Assembly (NCBI GenBank): GCA_000719105.1
Contig: JODX01000017.1
Coordinates: 62,001-126,000 of the forward strand
Source: Streptomyces sclerotialus
GTDB lineage: Bacteria; Actinomycetota; Actinomycetes; Streptomycetales; Streptomycetaceae
Length of the DNA: 64,000 bases
Direction of reading: 5' to 3'
Shown here: positions 43,653 through 52,679 of the stretch, one piece after another
Position numbering within the stretch: position 1 is the first letter of the stretch
Layout of the letters: each line of letters begins with the position of its first letter
Made by a program: the position numbers and the translations under genes
Notes under the pieces: generated by a model
What the model was told of the DNA's origin: nothing
Database searches by the model: none
Seen by the model: only the letters and a program-made list of their open reading frames with translations

Positions 43653-46417
43653 GACGTCGCTCCGCTCAGCCTCACCTGCACCGCCGTCACCTTGTACTCC
43701 GGGCAGTTGGTCGCCCAGTCCGAGTGCTCGGTGGTGACCACGTTGGCGCCGGTCTCCGGGTGGTGGAAGGTCGTGTAGACGACGCCCACCGGCATCCGGT
43801 CGTCGATCCTCGCCCGCAGGCTGGTCTCGCCGACCCGGCTGGCCAGCGCCACCGTGTCCCCGTCCCGGATGCCGCGTACCTCGGCGTCGTGCGGGTGGAG
43901 TTCGAGAACGTCCTCCGGGTGCCAGGCCACGTTGCCCGTACGGCGGGTCTGGGCACCCACGTTGTACTGGGACAGGATGCGGCCGGTGGTGAGGATGAGC
44001 GGGAAGCGGCGGGTGCTGCGCTCCTCCGTCGGCACGTACACCGTCTCCACGAACCGGCCCTTGCCGCGCACGAACCCGTCCACGTGCATGATCGGGGTGC
44101 CCTCGGGCGCCGCGTCGTTGCACGGCCACTGCGCGCTGCCGACCCGGTCGAGCCGGTCGAAGGACACCCCGGCGAACGTCGGCGTGGTCATGGCGATCTC
44201 GTCCATGATCTGCGCGGCGTCGTCCCACTTCATCGGGTAGCCCATGGCCTGCGCGAGCTCGCAGACGATCTGCCACTCGTGCTTGCCGGTCCGCGGCGCC
44301 ATGACGGGCCGTACGCGGTTGATGCGGCGCTCGGCGTTGGTGAAGGTGCCGTCCTTCTCCAGGAAGGAGGTGCCGGGCAGGAAGACGTGCGCGAACTTGG
44401 ACGTCTCGTTGAGGAACAGGTCCTGGACGACGAGCAGGTCCAGGGAGGAGAGCGCCGCCGTGACGTGCCGTGTGTTCGGGTCGGACTGGGCGATGTCCTC
44501 GCCGTGCACGAACAGCGCCCGGAAGGAGCCGTCGAGCGCCGAGTCGAACATGTTGGGGATGCGCAGGCCCGGTTCGGAGAGGATCGTCCGGCCCCAGAGC
44601 GTCTCGAAGACCGAGCGGACCGCGTCGTCCGAGACATGGCGGTAGCCGGGCAGTTCGTGCGGGAAGGAGCCCATGTCGCAGGAGCCCTGGACGTTGTTCT
44701 GGCCCCGGAGGGGGTTCACCCCGACGCCCTCGCGGCCGATGTTGCCGGTGGCCATGGCGAGATTGGCCATGCCCATCACCATCGTGGAGCCCTGACTGTG
44801 CTCGGTGACGCCGAGGCCGTAGTAGATGGCCGCGTTGGGGGCGGTGGCGTAGAGGCGGGCGGCGGCGCGCAGTTCCTCGGCCGGTACGCCGGTGATGTCG
44901 GCGACGGCCTCCGGGCTGTGCTGCGGCTGGGCGATGAAGCGTTCCCAGGTCTCGAAGTCCTCGCACCGGTCGTCCACGAACGCGCGGTCCACCAGGCCCT
45001 CGGTGACGACCACGTGCGCGAGCGCGTTGACGAGGGCCACGTTGGTGCCGGGGGCGAGCTGGAGGTGGTGGGCGGCCTCGACGTGCGGGGAGCGGACGAG
45101 GTCGATGCGGCGCGGGTCGGCGACGATGAGCTGAGCGCCCTTGCGCAGGCGGCGCTTCATCCGGGAGCCGAACACCGGGTGGGCGTCGGTGGGGTTGGCG
45201 CCGATGAGCAGGATGACGTCGGCCTGGTCGACGGACTTGAAGTCCTGGGTGCCGGCGGAGGTGCCGTACGTCTGCTTGAGGCCGTAGCCGGTGGGTGAGT
45301 GGCAGACGCGGGCGCAGGTGTCGACGTTGTTGTTGCCGAAGGCGGCGCGGACCATCTTCTGGACCGCGTACACCTCCTCGTTGGTGCAGCGGGAGGAGGT
45401 GATGCCGCCGATGGCACCGGTGCCGTGCGCGGCCTGGATCTCCAGCAGGCGGCGGGCCGTGTATCCGATGGCCTCCTCCCACTCCACCTCCCGCCACGGG
45501 TCGGTGATGCGCTCGCGCAGCATCGGCTTGAGCTTGCGGTCCGGGTGGGAGGCGTAGCCGAAGGCGAAGCGGCCCTTGACGCAGGAGTGGCCCTCGTTGG
45601 CGCCGCCGTCCTTGTACGGGACCATGCGGACGACCTCGTCGCCGCGCAGCTCGGCCTTGAAGGAGCAGCCGACGCCGCAGTACGCGCAGGTGGTGATCAC
45701 GCTGCGGGTGGGCATGCCGAGCTCGACGACCGACTTCTCCTGGAGCGTGGACGTCGGGCAGGCCTGCACGCAGGCGCCGCAGGACACGCAGTCGGACTCC
45801 ATGAAGGTGCCGCCCGCGCCCGCCGCGACCTTGGAGGCGAAGCCGCGGCCCTCGATGGTGAGGGCGAAGGTGCCCTGGACCTCGCCGCAGGCGCGGACGC
45901 AGCGGGAGCAGGAGATGCACTTGCTCGCGTCGAAGTCGAAGTAGGGATTGGAGCTGTCGGTGGATTCGGTGAGGTGGTTCTCGCCGTCGAAGCCGTAGCG
46001 GACTTCGCGCAGCCCGACGACGCCCGCCATGTCCTGGAGTTCGCAGTCGCCGTTGGCGGGGCAGGTCAGGCAGTCCAACGGGTGGTCGGAGATGTACAGC
46101 TCCATCACGCCGCGGCGGAGCTTCGCGAGCTGCGGGGTCTGGGTGCGGACCTTCATGCCGGGGGCCACCGGTGTCGTGCAGGAGGCCGGGGTGCCCCTGC
46201 GGCCGTCGATGTCGACCAGGCAGAGGCGGCAGGAGCCGAAGGGTTCGAGGCTGTCGGTGGCGCAGAGCCTGGGGATGTCGATGCCGGCCTCGGCGGCGGC
46301 GCGCATCACGGAGGTGCCCTCGGGGACGAGGACCTCCGTACCGTCGATCTCCACGGCGACGGTCGCCTCGCCGGGGCGGGCCGGGGTGCCGAAGTCGGGC
46401 TCCTTGATCAGGCTCAT
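43649..46417 (-). CDS. fdsA: NAD-dependent formate dehydrogenase, molybdenum alpha subunit
   Basis: This 922-residue subunit oxidises formate to CO2. Domains in order are: a ferredoxin-type [2Fe-2S] domain (Cys52, 63, 66, 80); a His/Cys-ligated [4Fe-4S] site (DHPLDCLTCPANGDCELQ, residues 111-128); two [4Fe-4S] ferredoxin motifs (Cys167-177 and 210-220); a fourth [4Fe-4S] cluster (Cys244, 247, 251, 279) at the head of the bis-MGD domain; and the active-site block CARVCHSPTGYGL. There Cys372 is the Mo ligand, with no in-frame TGA for selenocysteine. The C-terminal molybdopterin dinucleotide-binding domain (LILTTGRILSQYNVGAQTRR, HPEDVLELH) is complete. The ATG overlaps the fdsB stop. Confidence 0.96.
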   Translation of the reverse strand: MSLIKEPDFGTPARPGEATVAVEIDGTEVLVPEGTSVMRAAAEAGIDIPRLCATDSLEPFGSCRLCLVDIDGRRGTPASCTTPVAPGMKVRTQTPQLAKLRRGVMELYISDHPLDCLTCPANGDCELQDMAGVVGLREVRYGFDGENHLTESTDSSNPYFDFDASKCISCSRCVRACGEVQGTFALTIEGRGFASKVAAGAGGTFMESDCVSCGACVQACPTSTLQEKSVVELGMPTRSVITTCAYCGVGCSFKAELRGDEVVRMVPYKDGGANEGHSCVKGRFAFGYASHPDRKLKPMLRERITDPWREVEWEEAIGYTARRLLEIQAAHGTGAIGGITSSRCTNEEVYAVQKMVRAAFGNNNVDTCARVCHSPTGYGLKQTYGTSAGTQDFKSVDQADVILLIGANPTDAHPVFGSRMKRRLRKGAQLIVADPRRIDLVRSPHVEAAHHLQLAPGTNVALVNALAHVVVTEGLVDRAFVDDRCEDFETWERFIAQPQHSPEAVADITGVPAEELRAAARLYATAPNAAIYYGLGVTEHSQGSTMVMGMANLAMATGNIGREGVGVNPLRGQNNVQGSCDMGSFPHELPGYRHVSDDAVRSVFETLWGRTILSEPGLRIPNMFDSALDGSFRALFVHGEDIAQSDPNTRHVTAALSSLDLLVVQDLFLNETSKFAHVFLPGTSFLEKDGTFTNAERRINRVRPVMAPRTGKHEWQIVCELAQAMGYPMKWDDAAQIMDEIAMTTPTFAGVSFDRLDRVGSAQWPCNDAAPEGTPIMHVDGFVRGKGRFVETVYVPTEERSTRRFPLILTTGRILSQYNVGAQTRRTGNVAWHPEDVLELHPHDAEVRGIRDGDTVALASRVGETSLRARIDDRMPVGVVYTTFHHPETGANVVTTEHSDWATNCPEYKVTAVQVRLSGATS

Positions 46418-48030
46418 CGCCGTGCCTCCGTCGTCGTGGCGAGGTCTGTCGTCGCGAGGTCGGTCGTGGTGGGGGGTTCGGCTGCGGGCTGCTCACCGAA
46501 GTCGGCGGGGAAGTGTTCCAGCGCGCTCCTCACCGGCATCGGCGTGAGCCCGCCCATCGCGCACAGCGAGCCCTCGGTCATCAGGTCGCACAGGTCGTCG
46601 AGGAGCGTGAGGTTGGCCCGGCGGTCGATCCCGGCGGTGATCCGGTCGATGACCTCGACGCCCCGTACCGCGCCGACCCGGCACGGCGTGCACTTGCCGC
46701 AGGACTCGGCGGCGCAGAACTCCATGGCGAACCGGGCCTGCCCCGCCATGTCCACGGTGTCGTCGAAGACGACCACTCCCCCGTGCCCGACCATGGCGCC
46801 CGCCGCCGCGAACGCCTCGTAGTCCATGGGGAGGTGGAAGCGGGAGGTGGGCAGGTACGCGCCCAGCGGCCCGCCGACCTGCACGGCCCGCACCGGGCGC
46901 CCGGAGCGGGTGCCGCCGCCGTATCCCTCGACGAGGTCGCCGAGCGTGACGCCGAACGCGGTCTCGACGATGCCGCCGCGCGCGACGTTCCCGCCGAGCT
47001 GGAAGACCTGGGTGCCGCGCGAGCGGCCGGTGCCGAGGCCGGCGAAGGCGCGGGCGCCGTCGGCGAGGATCATCGGTACGGAGCCGAGGGTGAGCACGTT
47101 GTTGACGACGGTCGGCTTCCCGAACAGGCCCTCCAGCGCGGGGATCGGCGGTTTGGCGCGGACCGTGCCGCGCTTGCCCTCCAGGCTCTCCAGCATGGAC
47201 GTTTCCTCGCCGCAGATGTACGCCCCCGCCCCGACCCGTACGGACAGGTCGAAGCGGAGGTCCGAGCCGAGGACGCCCGCGCCGAGCCAGCCGCGCCCGT
47301 ACGCCGTCGCGATGGCGGCGCGCAGGGTGGCCACCGCGTCCGGATACTCGGAGCGGACGTAGACGTATCCCTCGGTGGCGCCGACCGCGCGGGCGGCGAT
47401 GGTCATGCCCTCGATGAGGGTGAACGGGTCGCCCTCCATCAGCATGCGGTCGGCGAAGGTGCCGCTGTCGCCCTCGTCGGCGTTGCAGCAGACGAACTTG
47501 AGGGCGGAGTCGGCCTCCTGGACCGTCTTCCACTTGATGCCGGCCGGGAAGCCCGCGCCGCCCCGGCCGCGCAGTCCCGAGTCCGTCACCTCGGCGACGA
47601 TGTCCTGGGGGCTCAGCTCCAGGGCCCGGCGCAGGCCGCGCAGGCCGCCGTGGGCGAGGAAGTCGTCGGGGTCGAGCGGGTCGACGACGCCGACGCGGGC
47701 GAAGGTGACGCGGTTCTGGGTGCGCAGCCAGTCGAGGTCGGCGGTGCGGCCGAGGTGCAGCGGGTGCGTGCCGGCAGCGTCCAGCAGGCCCGCGGCCACC
47801 AGCCCGTCGACGTCCTCGGGGGCGACCGGGCCGTAGGCGATCCGCCCGTCGGGGCCCGCCACCTCCACCAGCGGCTCCCGCCACAGCATGCCGCGCGAGC
47901 CGTTGCGGACCAGGCGGATCTCGCGTCCGGTGGCGGCGGCTGCCGCGGTGATCCGCTCGGCGACCTCGTCGGCGCCGACGGAGCGGGCGGCCGAGTCGCG
48001 GGGCACGTACACCGTCACGGGGGTGCTCAT
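46414..48030 (-). CDS. fdsB: NAD-dependent formate dehydrogenase, flavin beta subunit
   Basis: This 538-residue NuoF-like subunit carries electrons to NAD. It joins an N-terminal thioredoxin-like segment (residues 1-120) to the FMN/NADH domain (GLRGRGGAGFPAGIKWKTVQ, CNADEGDSGTFADR, GAGAYICGEETSMLESLEG, KPPIPALEGLFGKPTVVNN). The [4Fe-4S] motif is ESCGKCTPCRVG, with a later Cys in SLCAMGG. The last residues (TTTDLATTDLATTTE) are a short repeat. Its ATG overlaps the fdsG stop (ATGA) and its stop overlaps fdsA. Confidence 0.96.
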   Translation of the reverse strand: MSTPVTVYVPRDSAARSVGADEVAERITAAAAATGREIRLVRNGSRGMLWREPLVEVAGPDGRIAYGPVAPEDVDGLVAAGLLDAAGTHPLHLGRTADLDWLRTQNRVTFARVGVVDPLDPDDFLAHGGLRGLRRALELSPQDIVAEVTDSGLRGRGGAGFPAGIKWKTVQEADSALKFVCCNADEGDSGTFADRMLMEGDPFTLIEGMTIAARAVGATEGYVYVRSEYPDAVATLRAAIATAYGRGWLGAGVLGSDLRFDLSVRVGAGAYICGEETSMLESLEGKRGTVRAKPPIPALEGLFGKPTVVNNVLTLGSVPMILADGARAFAGLGTGRSRGTQVFQLGGNVARGGIVETAFGVTLGDLVEGYGGGTRSGRPVRAVQVGGPLGAYLPTSRFHLPMDYEAFAAAGAMVGHGGVVVFDDTVDMAGQARFAMEFCAAESCGKCTPCRVGAVRGVEVIDRITAGIDRRANLTLLDDLCDLMTEGSLCAMGGLTPMPVRSALEHFPADFGEQPAAEPPTTTDLATTDLATTTEARR

Positions 48031-48521
48031 GCGCCCGCCTCCCGGGGAGCCGATGCCAGCAGGGTGTCCAGCCGTTCCGGGGTGACCCGGCCGTGCAGGC
48101 GGCCGTCGACCTCGACGGCGGGACCGGTGGCGCAGTTGCCGAGGCAGAAGACCTGGTCGAGGGTGACCGCGCCGTCGGGCGTCGTCTCGCCGAAGGACAC
48201 GCCGAGGCGGGACGTGGCGCGGTCCGCGAGGGTACGGGCGCCCACCGCCTGGCAGGCCTCGGCGCGGCAGATCCGTACCGTCGTGCGGCCGGGCGGGGAC
48301 TGCCGGAAGTCCTCGTAGAAGGTGATGACTCCGTACACGTCGGCCCGGGACAGGTTCAGTTCGCCGGCCAGGACCGGGATCACGGCCGGGTCGACGTGTC
48401 CGAACTCTTCTCTGACGGCGTGGAGGACGGGCAGCAGGGCGCCGCGTGTGCCGCGGTGCTCCGCGACGATCGAGCGCACCCGTTGCTCCAGGTCCGGCGA
48501 CTGCTCCGGCGACACTGCCAT
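48027..48521 (-). CDS. fdsG: NAD-dependent formate dehydrogenase, gamma subunit
   Basis: This 164-residue NuoE-like subunit has an N-terminal helical bundle and a thioredoxin-like [2Fe-2S] domain. Conserved segments are LLPVLHAVREEFGHVDP, VYGVITFYEDFR, the cluster Cys in RICRAEACQAVG and the second pair in VFCLGNCATGPAV. It is the first gene of the fdsGBAD operon, which codes a soluble NAD-linked enzyme. The chaperone FdsC/FdhD and Mo cofactor genes are not in the window. A LysR gene lies 119 bp upstream in the same direction. Confidence 0.95.
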   Translation of the reverse strand: MAVSPEQSPDLEQRVRSIVAEHRGTRGALLPVLHAVREEFGHVDPAVIPVLAGELNLSRADVYGVITFYEDFRQSPPGRTTVRICRAEACQAVGARTLADRATSRLGVSFGETTPDGAVTLDQVFCLGNCATGPAVEVDGRLHGRVTPERLDTLLASAPREAGA

Positions 48522-48640
48522 GACCAGCCCCTTTCGGTCGAACGACAGGACACGGGGACAAGGGCACTGTGCTGCCGTTCCCGGGCCCGTCCAAGAGCGC
48601 GAGCGAACGTTGTTGGCTATGGGGTGTTAGGCGCCGTCTA

Positions 48641-49594
48641 TCAAGCGCCGTCCGTCGCGGGTGCCTGCCTGCGCAGACTCCTCCGCAGGACGCCGTCCAG
48701 CTCGCCCGCGACGTCCACCAGGTGCGCCACGTCGACCAGGGCGCGCACCAGGCTGAGCGCGGGGTCGCGGCCGGCCAGCACGAGGCCGACGTGGTAGCTG
48801 CGGGCGGGCCGTTCCATGGGCACGAGCCGCATGCCGTCGGGGACGCCGAACAGACCGAGCCAGGCGTGGGCGATGACGCTGGACCAGCGCCCGGTGCCGA
48901 GGTGGGCGTAGAGGGCGGAGACGGTGTCGGTCTCGAGGGAGGCGCTCACGGCGTCCACGCCCGCGTCGGCGAAGCAGCGGTCGAGGATGCGGCGGTTCTG
49001 CATCTGCGGGGACAGCAGGCACAGCGGGAGGCGGGCCACGTCGGCCCAGCCCGCGCGCGGGCGGTGGGCCAGTTCCCCGTCCTCGGGCGTCAGCAGGAGG
49101 TGCCGTTCGCGGTACAGCGGGACCGTGCGGACGCTGCCGAGCGGCTCGCCGTCCACGTAGCTGAGGCCCACGTCGAGGTCGTACTCGGCGAGCCGGTGCA
49201 CCATCTCCCGGGAGGACAGCGACTCCAGCGAGATCCGCACCTGGGGGTGCCGGTCGAAGAAGGGCATGGTCAGCAGTTGGGCGGCGGTGAGCGCGGTGGG
49301 GATCGCCCCGATGCGCAGGACGCCGGTCGGTCCGCCGTCCATGGCCGCGAGGTCGTCGCGCAGGGCGTCGCGGTCGGCGAGGATGCGGCGGGCCCACATC
49401 ACCACCCGTTCTCCCTCGGGGGTGAAGCCCTCGAAGCGCCTGCCGCGGCGCACGATCATCACTTTGAGCTCGCGTTCCAGCGTCCTGATGCCCGCGGAGA
49501 GGGAGGGCTGGGAGACGTGGCAGGCCTCGGCGGCGCGGGCGAAGTGACGTGTCCGGGCGAGTGCGGTCAGGTACTCCAGTTGTCTGAGCAGCAC
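48641..49594 (-). CDS. LysR-family regulator of the formate dehydrogenase operon
   Basis: This 317-residue LysR-type regulator has an HTH (LLRQLEYLTALARTRHFARA, then CHVSQPSLSAGIRTLERELK) and an effector domain from residue 95 (VLRIGAIPTALTAAQLLTM). Its sequence pattern, including GRRFEGFTPEGERVV, is like regulators found next to fds operons. The GTG at 49594 has GGGAGGGG ahead. It reads towards fdsG with a 119-bp gap that contains the fds promoter, so it may activate fds in response to formate; that is inference. Confidence 0.88.
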   Translation of the reverse strand: MLLRQLEYLTALARTRHFARAAEACHVSQPSLSAGIRTLERELKVMIVRRGRRFEGFTPEGERVVMWARRILADRDALRDDLAAMDGGPTGVLRIGAIPTALTAAQLLTMPFFDRHPQVRISLESLSSREMVHRLAEYDLDVGLSYVDGEPLGSVRTVPLYRERHLLLTPEDGELAHRPRAGWADVARLPLCLLSPQMQNRRILDRCFADAGVDAVSASLETDTVSALYAHLGTGRWSSVIAHAWLGLFGVPDGMRLVPMERPARSYHVGLVLAGRDPALSLVRALVDVAHLVDVAGELDGVLRRSLRRQAPATDGA

Positions 49595-49670
49595 CGCGGG
49601 CCCCTCCCTGGTGGTCTCCTCGTGCGGTCGGAGGTGACCTACCCAGGGAAGGGGGTCGGCGTTCGCGTCG

Positions 49671-49715
49671 TGGTCGGTGGCTGATGGTCGGTGGTGGCCG
49701 GTGGTCGGTGGTCGG
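49671..49715. repeat. Short degenerate repeat (GGTCGGTGG) downstream of the amidase gene
   Basis: At least four imperfect copies of GGTCGGTGG/GGCCGGTGG occur within 45 bp between the amidase stop codon and the LysR gene. Confidence 0.55.
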
Positions 49716-50882
49716 TCAGGGGAGTGCGGGGGCCGGGGCCCCGCCCACCGCCCAGGAGCGGATCGTGGGGAGCTGTGCGTAGAGGGCTTCTCCCGGGCAC
49801 TCGGTGTTGTAGCCGTCGCGGTGGCCGTGGATGGCGGGGAAGCTGAGCCGGGCGCCCTTGGCCCACGACTTGCCGGCATGGTTCTTGCCGGCCGCTCCGG
49901 CAGTGAGGGTCACGGTACCGGCCGGGTCGACGCCGTCCAGGCCCAGCTTCCATGCCGCGAGACGGGCGACCGAGGTCAGCGCCTCGGTCGACGGGCCGAC
50001 GTCGGTGTAGGTGCCGAGGACGGAGATGCCGGTGGTCTCGGAATTGAAGCCGTAGGCGTGCGCGCCCAGCACGGGGCGGTCCACGCCGCCCTTGCGGCCC
50101 TCGTAGACCGTGCCGCACTTGTCGACGAGGAAGTTGTAGCCGACGTCCTTCCAGCCCAGTTGCTTGACGTGGTACGTGTACACGCCGCGGACCACGGCCG
50201 GGGCCTCGGCGCAGGTGTACTCGTTGGACTCGGCCGTGTGGTGGACGACGGCCGCCTTGACCTTGCCTCCGGGCAGATAGGCGGGCTGTTCCGGGCTGAT
50301 CGACTCGTCCGCGCCCCAGTCGGCGCGGGAGACGATCGGCGGCTGCTCGGTGGCCGCCGATGCGTCCGGGTCGGACGCCGTCTGCGGCCGCCCGCCCGTA
50401 TCGTTCCCGGCACCCGGGTCGATCATGTCCAGCCGGAGTCCGGCGGGCAGCGGTGTGACGTCGTCGCCGTCCACCCGCACCTCGACCCCGTCGGACGGTC
50501 CCACCCACGCGGGTTCGGTGCCGCCGCGTGCCGCGCCGTCCTCGCCCGGGCCGCTGCCGACGTCCAGTTCCCGCCAGTCCGACCACACCTCGGTCTGCGC
50601 GTCCCGCGCGCGGAACTCCACCGTCCCGGCCATGACGGCCGACGGCCGCGCCCAGGTGACGCCGAGCATGCTGAACGGCCGGGTGTCCCGGCTGTCCAGC
50701 GCGGCAGAACTGCCGTCCGCCGTGGTGTTCAGGGGGACGGTGCGGGTCTCGGCCTCGACCGGTCCGCCCGTTCCGTCGTCCCGGGTGTGTCCCGCGGCCT
50801 GTCCGGTGACTCCCTGGAGCGCGCAGAGCCCGGCGCCCACCATGATCATCGCGGCCGAGTTCCACCATCGACGAGATCTCAT
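49716..50882 (-). CDS. Secreted peptidoglycan-recognition / N-acetylmuramoyl-L-alanine amidase
   Basis: This 388-residue protein has a signal peptide (RSRRWWNSAAMIMVGAGLCA...GQAAG) and an N-terminal beta-rich domain (residues 45-190). The C-terminal PGRP/Amidase_2 domain has the zinc ligands His in AAVVHHTAESNEY, His in AIHGHRDGYN and Cys in TECPGEALY. The catalytic context DVGYNFLVDKCGTVYEGRKG and ETTGISVLGTY are intact, so it should cleave the amide bond between MurNAc and the stem peptide. The ATG at 50882 is preceded by AAGGAAG. A palindromic site lies 84 bp upstream. The role may be autolysis or attack on competing bacteria. Confidence 0.92.
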   Translation of the reverse strand: MRSRRWWNSAAMIMVGAGLCALQGVTGQAAGHTRDDGTGGPVEAETRTVPLNTTADGSSAALDSRDTRPFSMLGVTWARPSAVMAGTVEFRARDAQTEVWSDWRELDVGSGPGEDGAARGGTEPAWVGPSDGVEVRVDGDDVTPLPAGLRLDMIDPGAGNDTGGRPQTASDPDASAATEQPPIVSRADWGADESISPEQPAYLPGGKVKAAVVHHTAESNEYTCAEAPAVVRGVYTYHVKQLGWKDVGYNFLVDKCGTVYEGRKGGVDRPVLGAHAYGFNSETTGISVLGTYTDVGPSTEALTSVARLAAWKLGLDGVDPAGTVTLTAGAAGKNHAGKSWAKGARLSFPAIHGHRDGYNTECPGEALYAQLPTIRSWAVGGAPAPALP

Positions 50883-50965
50883 CCGTACGCACTTCCTTGC
50901 CTGTGTTCCGTGTGAACCGGTCAGGGCCGGACGCAGCCGGTCGGGGCCGGTCAGCATGAGATGAA

Positions 50966-50986
50966 GCGCCGTCATATGACAGGCGC
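50966..50986. promoter_or_regulatory. Palindrome upstream of the amidase gene
   Basis: GCGCC-GTCATATGAC-A-GGCGC is a 10-bp perfect palindrome with 5-bp flanking arms. It lies 84 bp upstream of the amidase start and is a candidate operator. Confidence 0.45.
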
Positions 50987-51364
50987 ACTACCGCGACGAC
51001 CGCGAGCGCGGCCGTCGGCTCAGCGGGATATACCCACCAGTAGGACGGTACTGACACGGCGTCGCCCAGCCGGTCGAAAGGGAGCGGTCCCGCGTGCGAC
51101 GGCAGTGCGAGGAGGCATAGGAGGGTCTCCACGAGGCGGGCCGGAACCGGTTCGCACCACAGTATGGGATCAAGGGCCGCACGCCGGGGACCAGTGCGGG
51201 GACGGGTCGGATCGTCAGCCTGCCGACGCCGTCCGGCCCCTTGGCCGCCCCGTACGCGACACAGCGCGGTGATCAGTCCGTGCGTTATGCAACGATTCGG
51301 TCGGAGGAGCAGCCGGCCGCAGGCAACCTCCGCAGGGGGACCACCGTCTTCAATCGTGGACATG

Positions 51365-51384
51365 GGTCCGCGGATCCGCGGACC
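51365..51384. promoter_or_regulatory. Perfect 20-bp palindrome
   Basis: GGTCCGCGGATCCGCGGACC reads the same on both strands. Flanking TCGTG and CACGA extend the dyad imperfectly. It ends 31 bp before the GTG start of the next gene, where it could be an operator or an mRNA hairpin that hides the ribosome-binding site. Confidence 0.55.
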
Positions 51385-51415
51385 GTGCACGACGAGGGAG
51401 AGAGAAGACGGGGCA

Positions 51416-51928
<513 letters not shown>

Positions 51929-52108
51929 ACGCGGTGCCCCGGCCCCGGGCCGGTCGACGGTGAGCGGCCGCGGCGACAGGGTCTTGGTCATGCCGTTGGC
52001 CCAGCGCATCCGACGGAGCGCCCGCGGCGGGCAGGGGGAGGCCAGGGTGCCGGGGGCGCAGGGCGTACCCCGTGGACCGGGATGGCGCGCGGCGGGCGTA
52101 CGGCGGCG

Positions 52109-52537
52109 TCAGCCGAAGGGGCCGCCCGCCGGGCCCTGCGGGGTGATGCGGCGGTAGGCGGCGCGGGCGTTCACGACGCGGGCCAGGGCGGTGCCGCTGA
52201 GGGCTGCCGCGCACAGGCAGGCGAGCCAGAGGCCGTCGCGGTCGCCGGCCCAGGACAGCGTGCCCGCGGGCGGTATGCCGAAGCCGTTCAGGAACAGCCA
52301 GCAGAGCACGGCCGTGCCGGGCGCGGCGACGAACCGCGCGTACAGGCCGAGCAACCCGGCCAGCACGGACAGCGCCACCAGGGCGGGCGTCGGCCTGCCG
52401 ATCCCGCCGAGCAGGGTGAAGACCACCATCATCACCAGCGCGCCGACGAACGCCGCGGACCAGACGTACGGCGTCCCCAAGGGCTCCGGAACCGCCCGAG
52501 CCCCACTGCTGAGCCGCGCCCACTCGATCAAGGCCAC
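52109..52537 (-). CDS. Small integral membrane protein, DUF4118-like
   Basis: This 142-residue protein has about four helices (VWSAAFVGALVMMVVFTLLG, LVALSVLAGLLGLYARFV, AVLCWLFLNGFGIPPAG, LWLACLCAAALSGTALARVV). The motif LFLNGFGIPPAGTLSWAGDR resembles the helix-loop of the DUF4118 sensor domain found in KdpD-like proteins. It has no catalytic domain. The GTG at 52537 is preferred, with GGAAGGGGC ahead, because the residues upstream to an ATG at 52621 are Arg/Ala-rich and unlike the rest. It is divergent from the pyruvyltransferase-like gene. Confidence 0.6.
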   Translation of the reverse strand: MALIEWARLSSGARAVPEPLGTPYVWSAAFVGALVMMVVFTLLGGIGRPTPALVALSVLAGLLGLYARFVAAPGTAVLCWLFLNGFGIPPAGTLSWAGDRDGLWLACLCAAALSGTALARVVNARAAYRRITPQGPAGGPFG

Positions 52538-52679
52538 GCCCCTTCCTCGTTCCTCCGCGGCCGCCCCCGCCGGCCGTCGTACCACGGCGCCGCGCGCCGT
52601 CCGGTCAGCGGATTGTCCCATCCGGTGACATCACGGAGTAGCCCGCATGCGCCCGTGACGAAGGGGAACCCGTGGCGCG

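Larger units (their letters stand above)
50883..51415. other. Divergent region between amidase and a small membrane protein
   Basis: These 533 bases hold two palindromes (50966-50986 and 51365-51384) and presumably both promoters. The open frames there show no family features. The 51060-51330 part is ordinary GC-rich DNA with nothing I can assign. Confidence 0.4.

Noticed and set aside
48522..48640. LysR-type T-N11-A site in the fds promoter
   Set aside because: Several weak partial dyads (for example around TTGTTGGCTATGG) can be drawn, but none is symmetric enough to report as a site.
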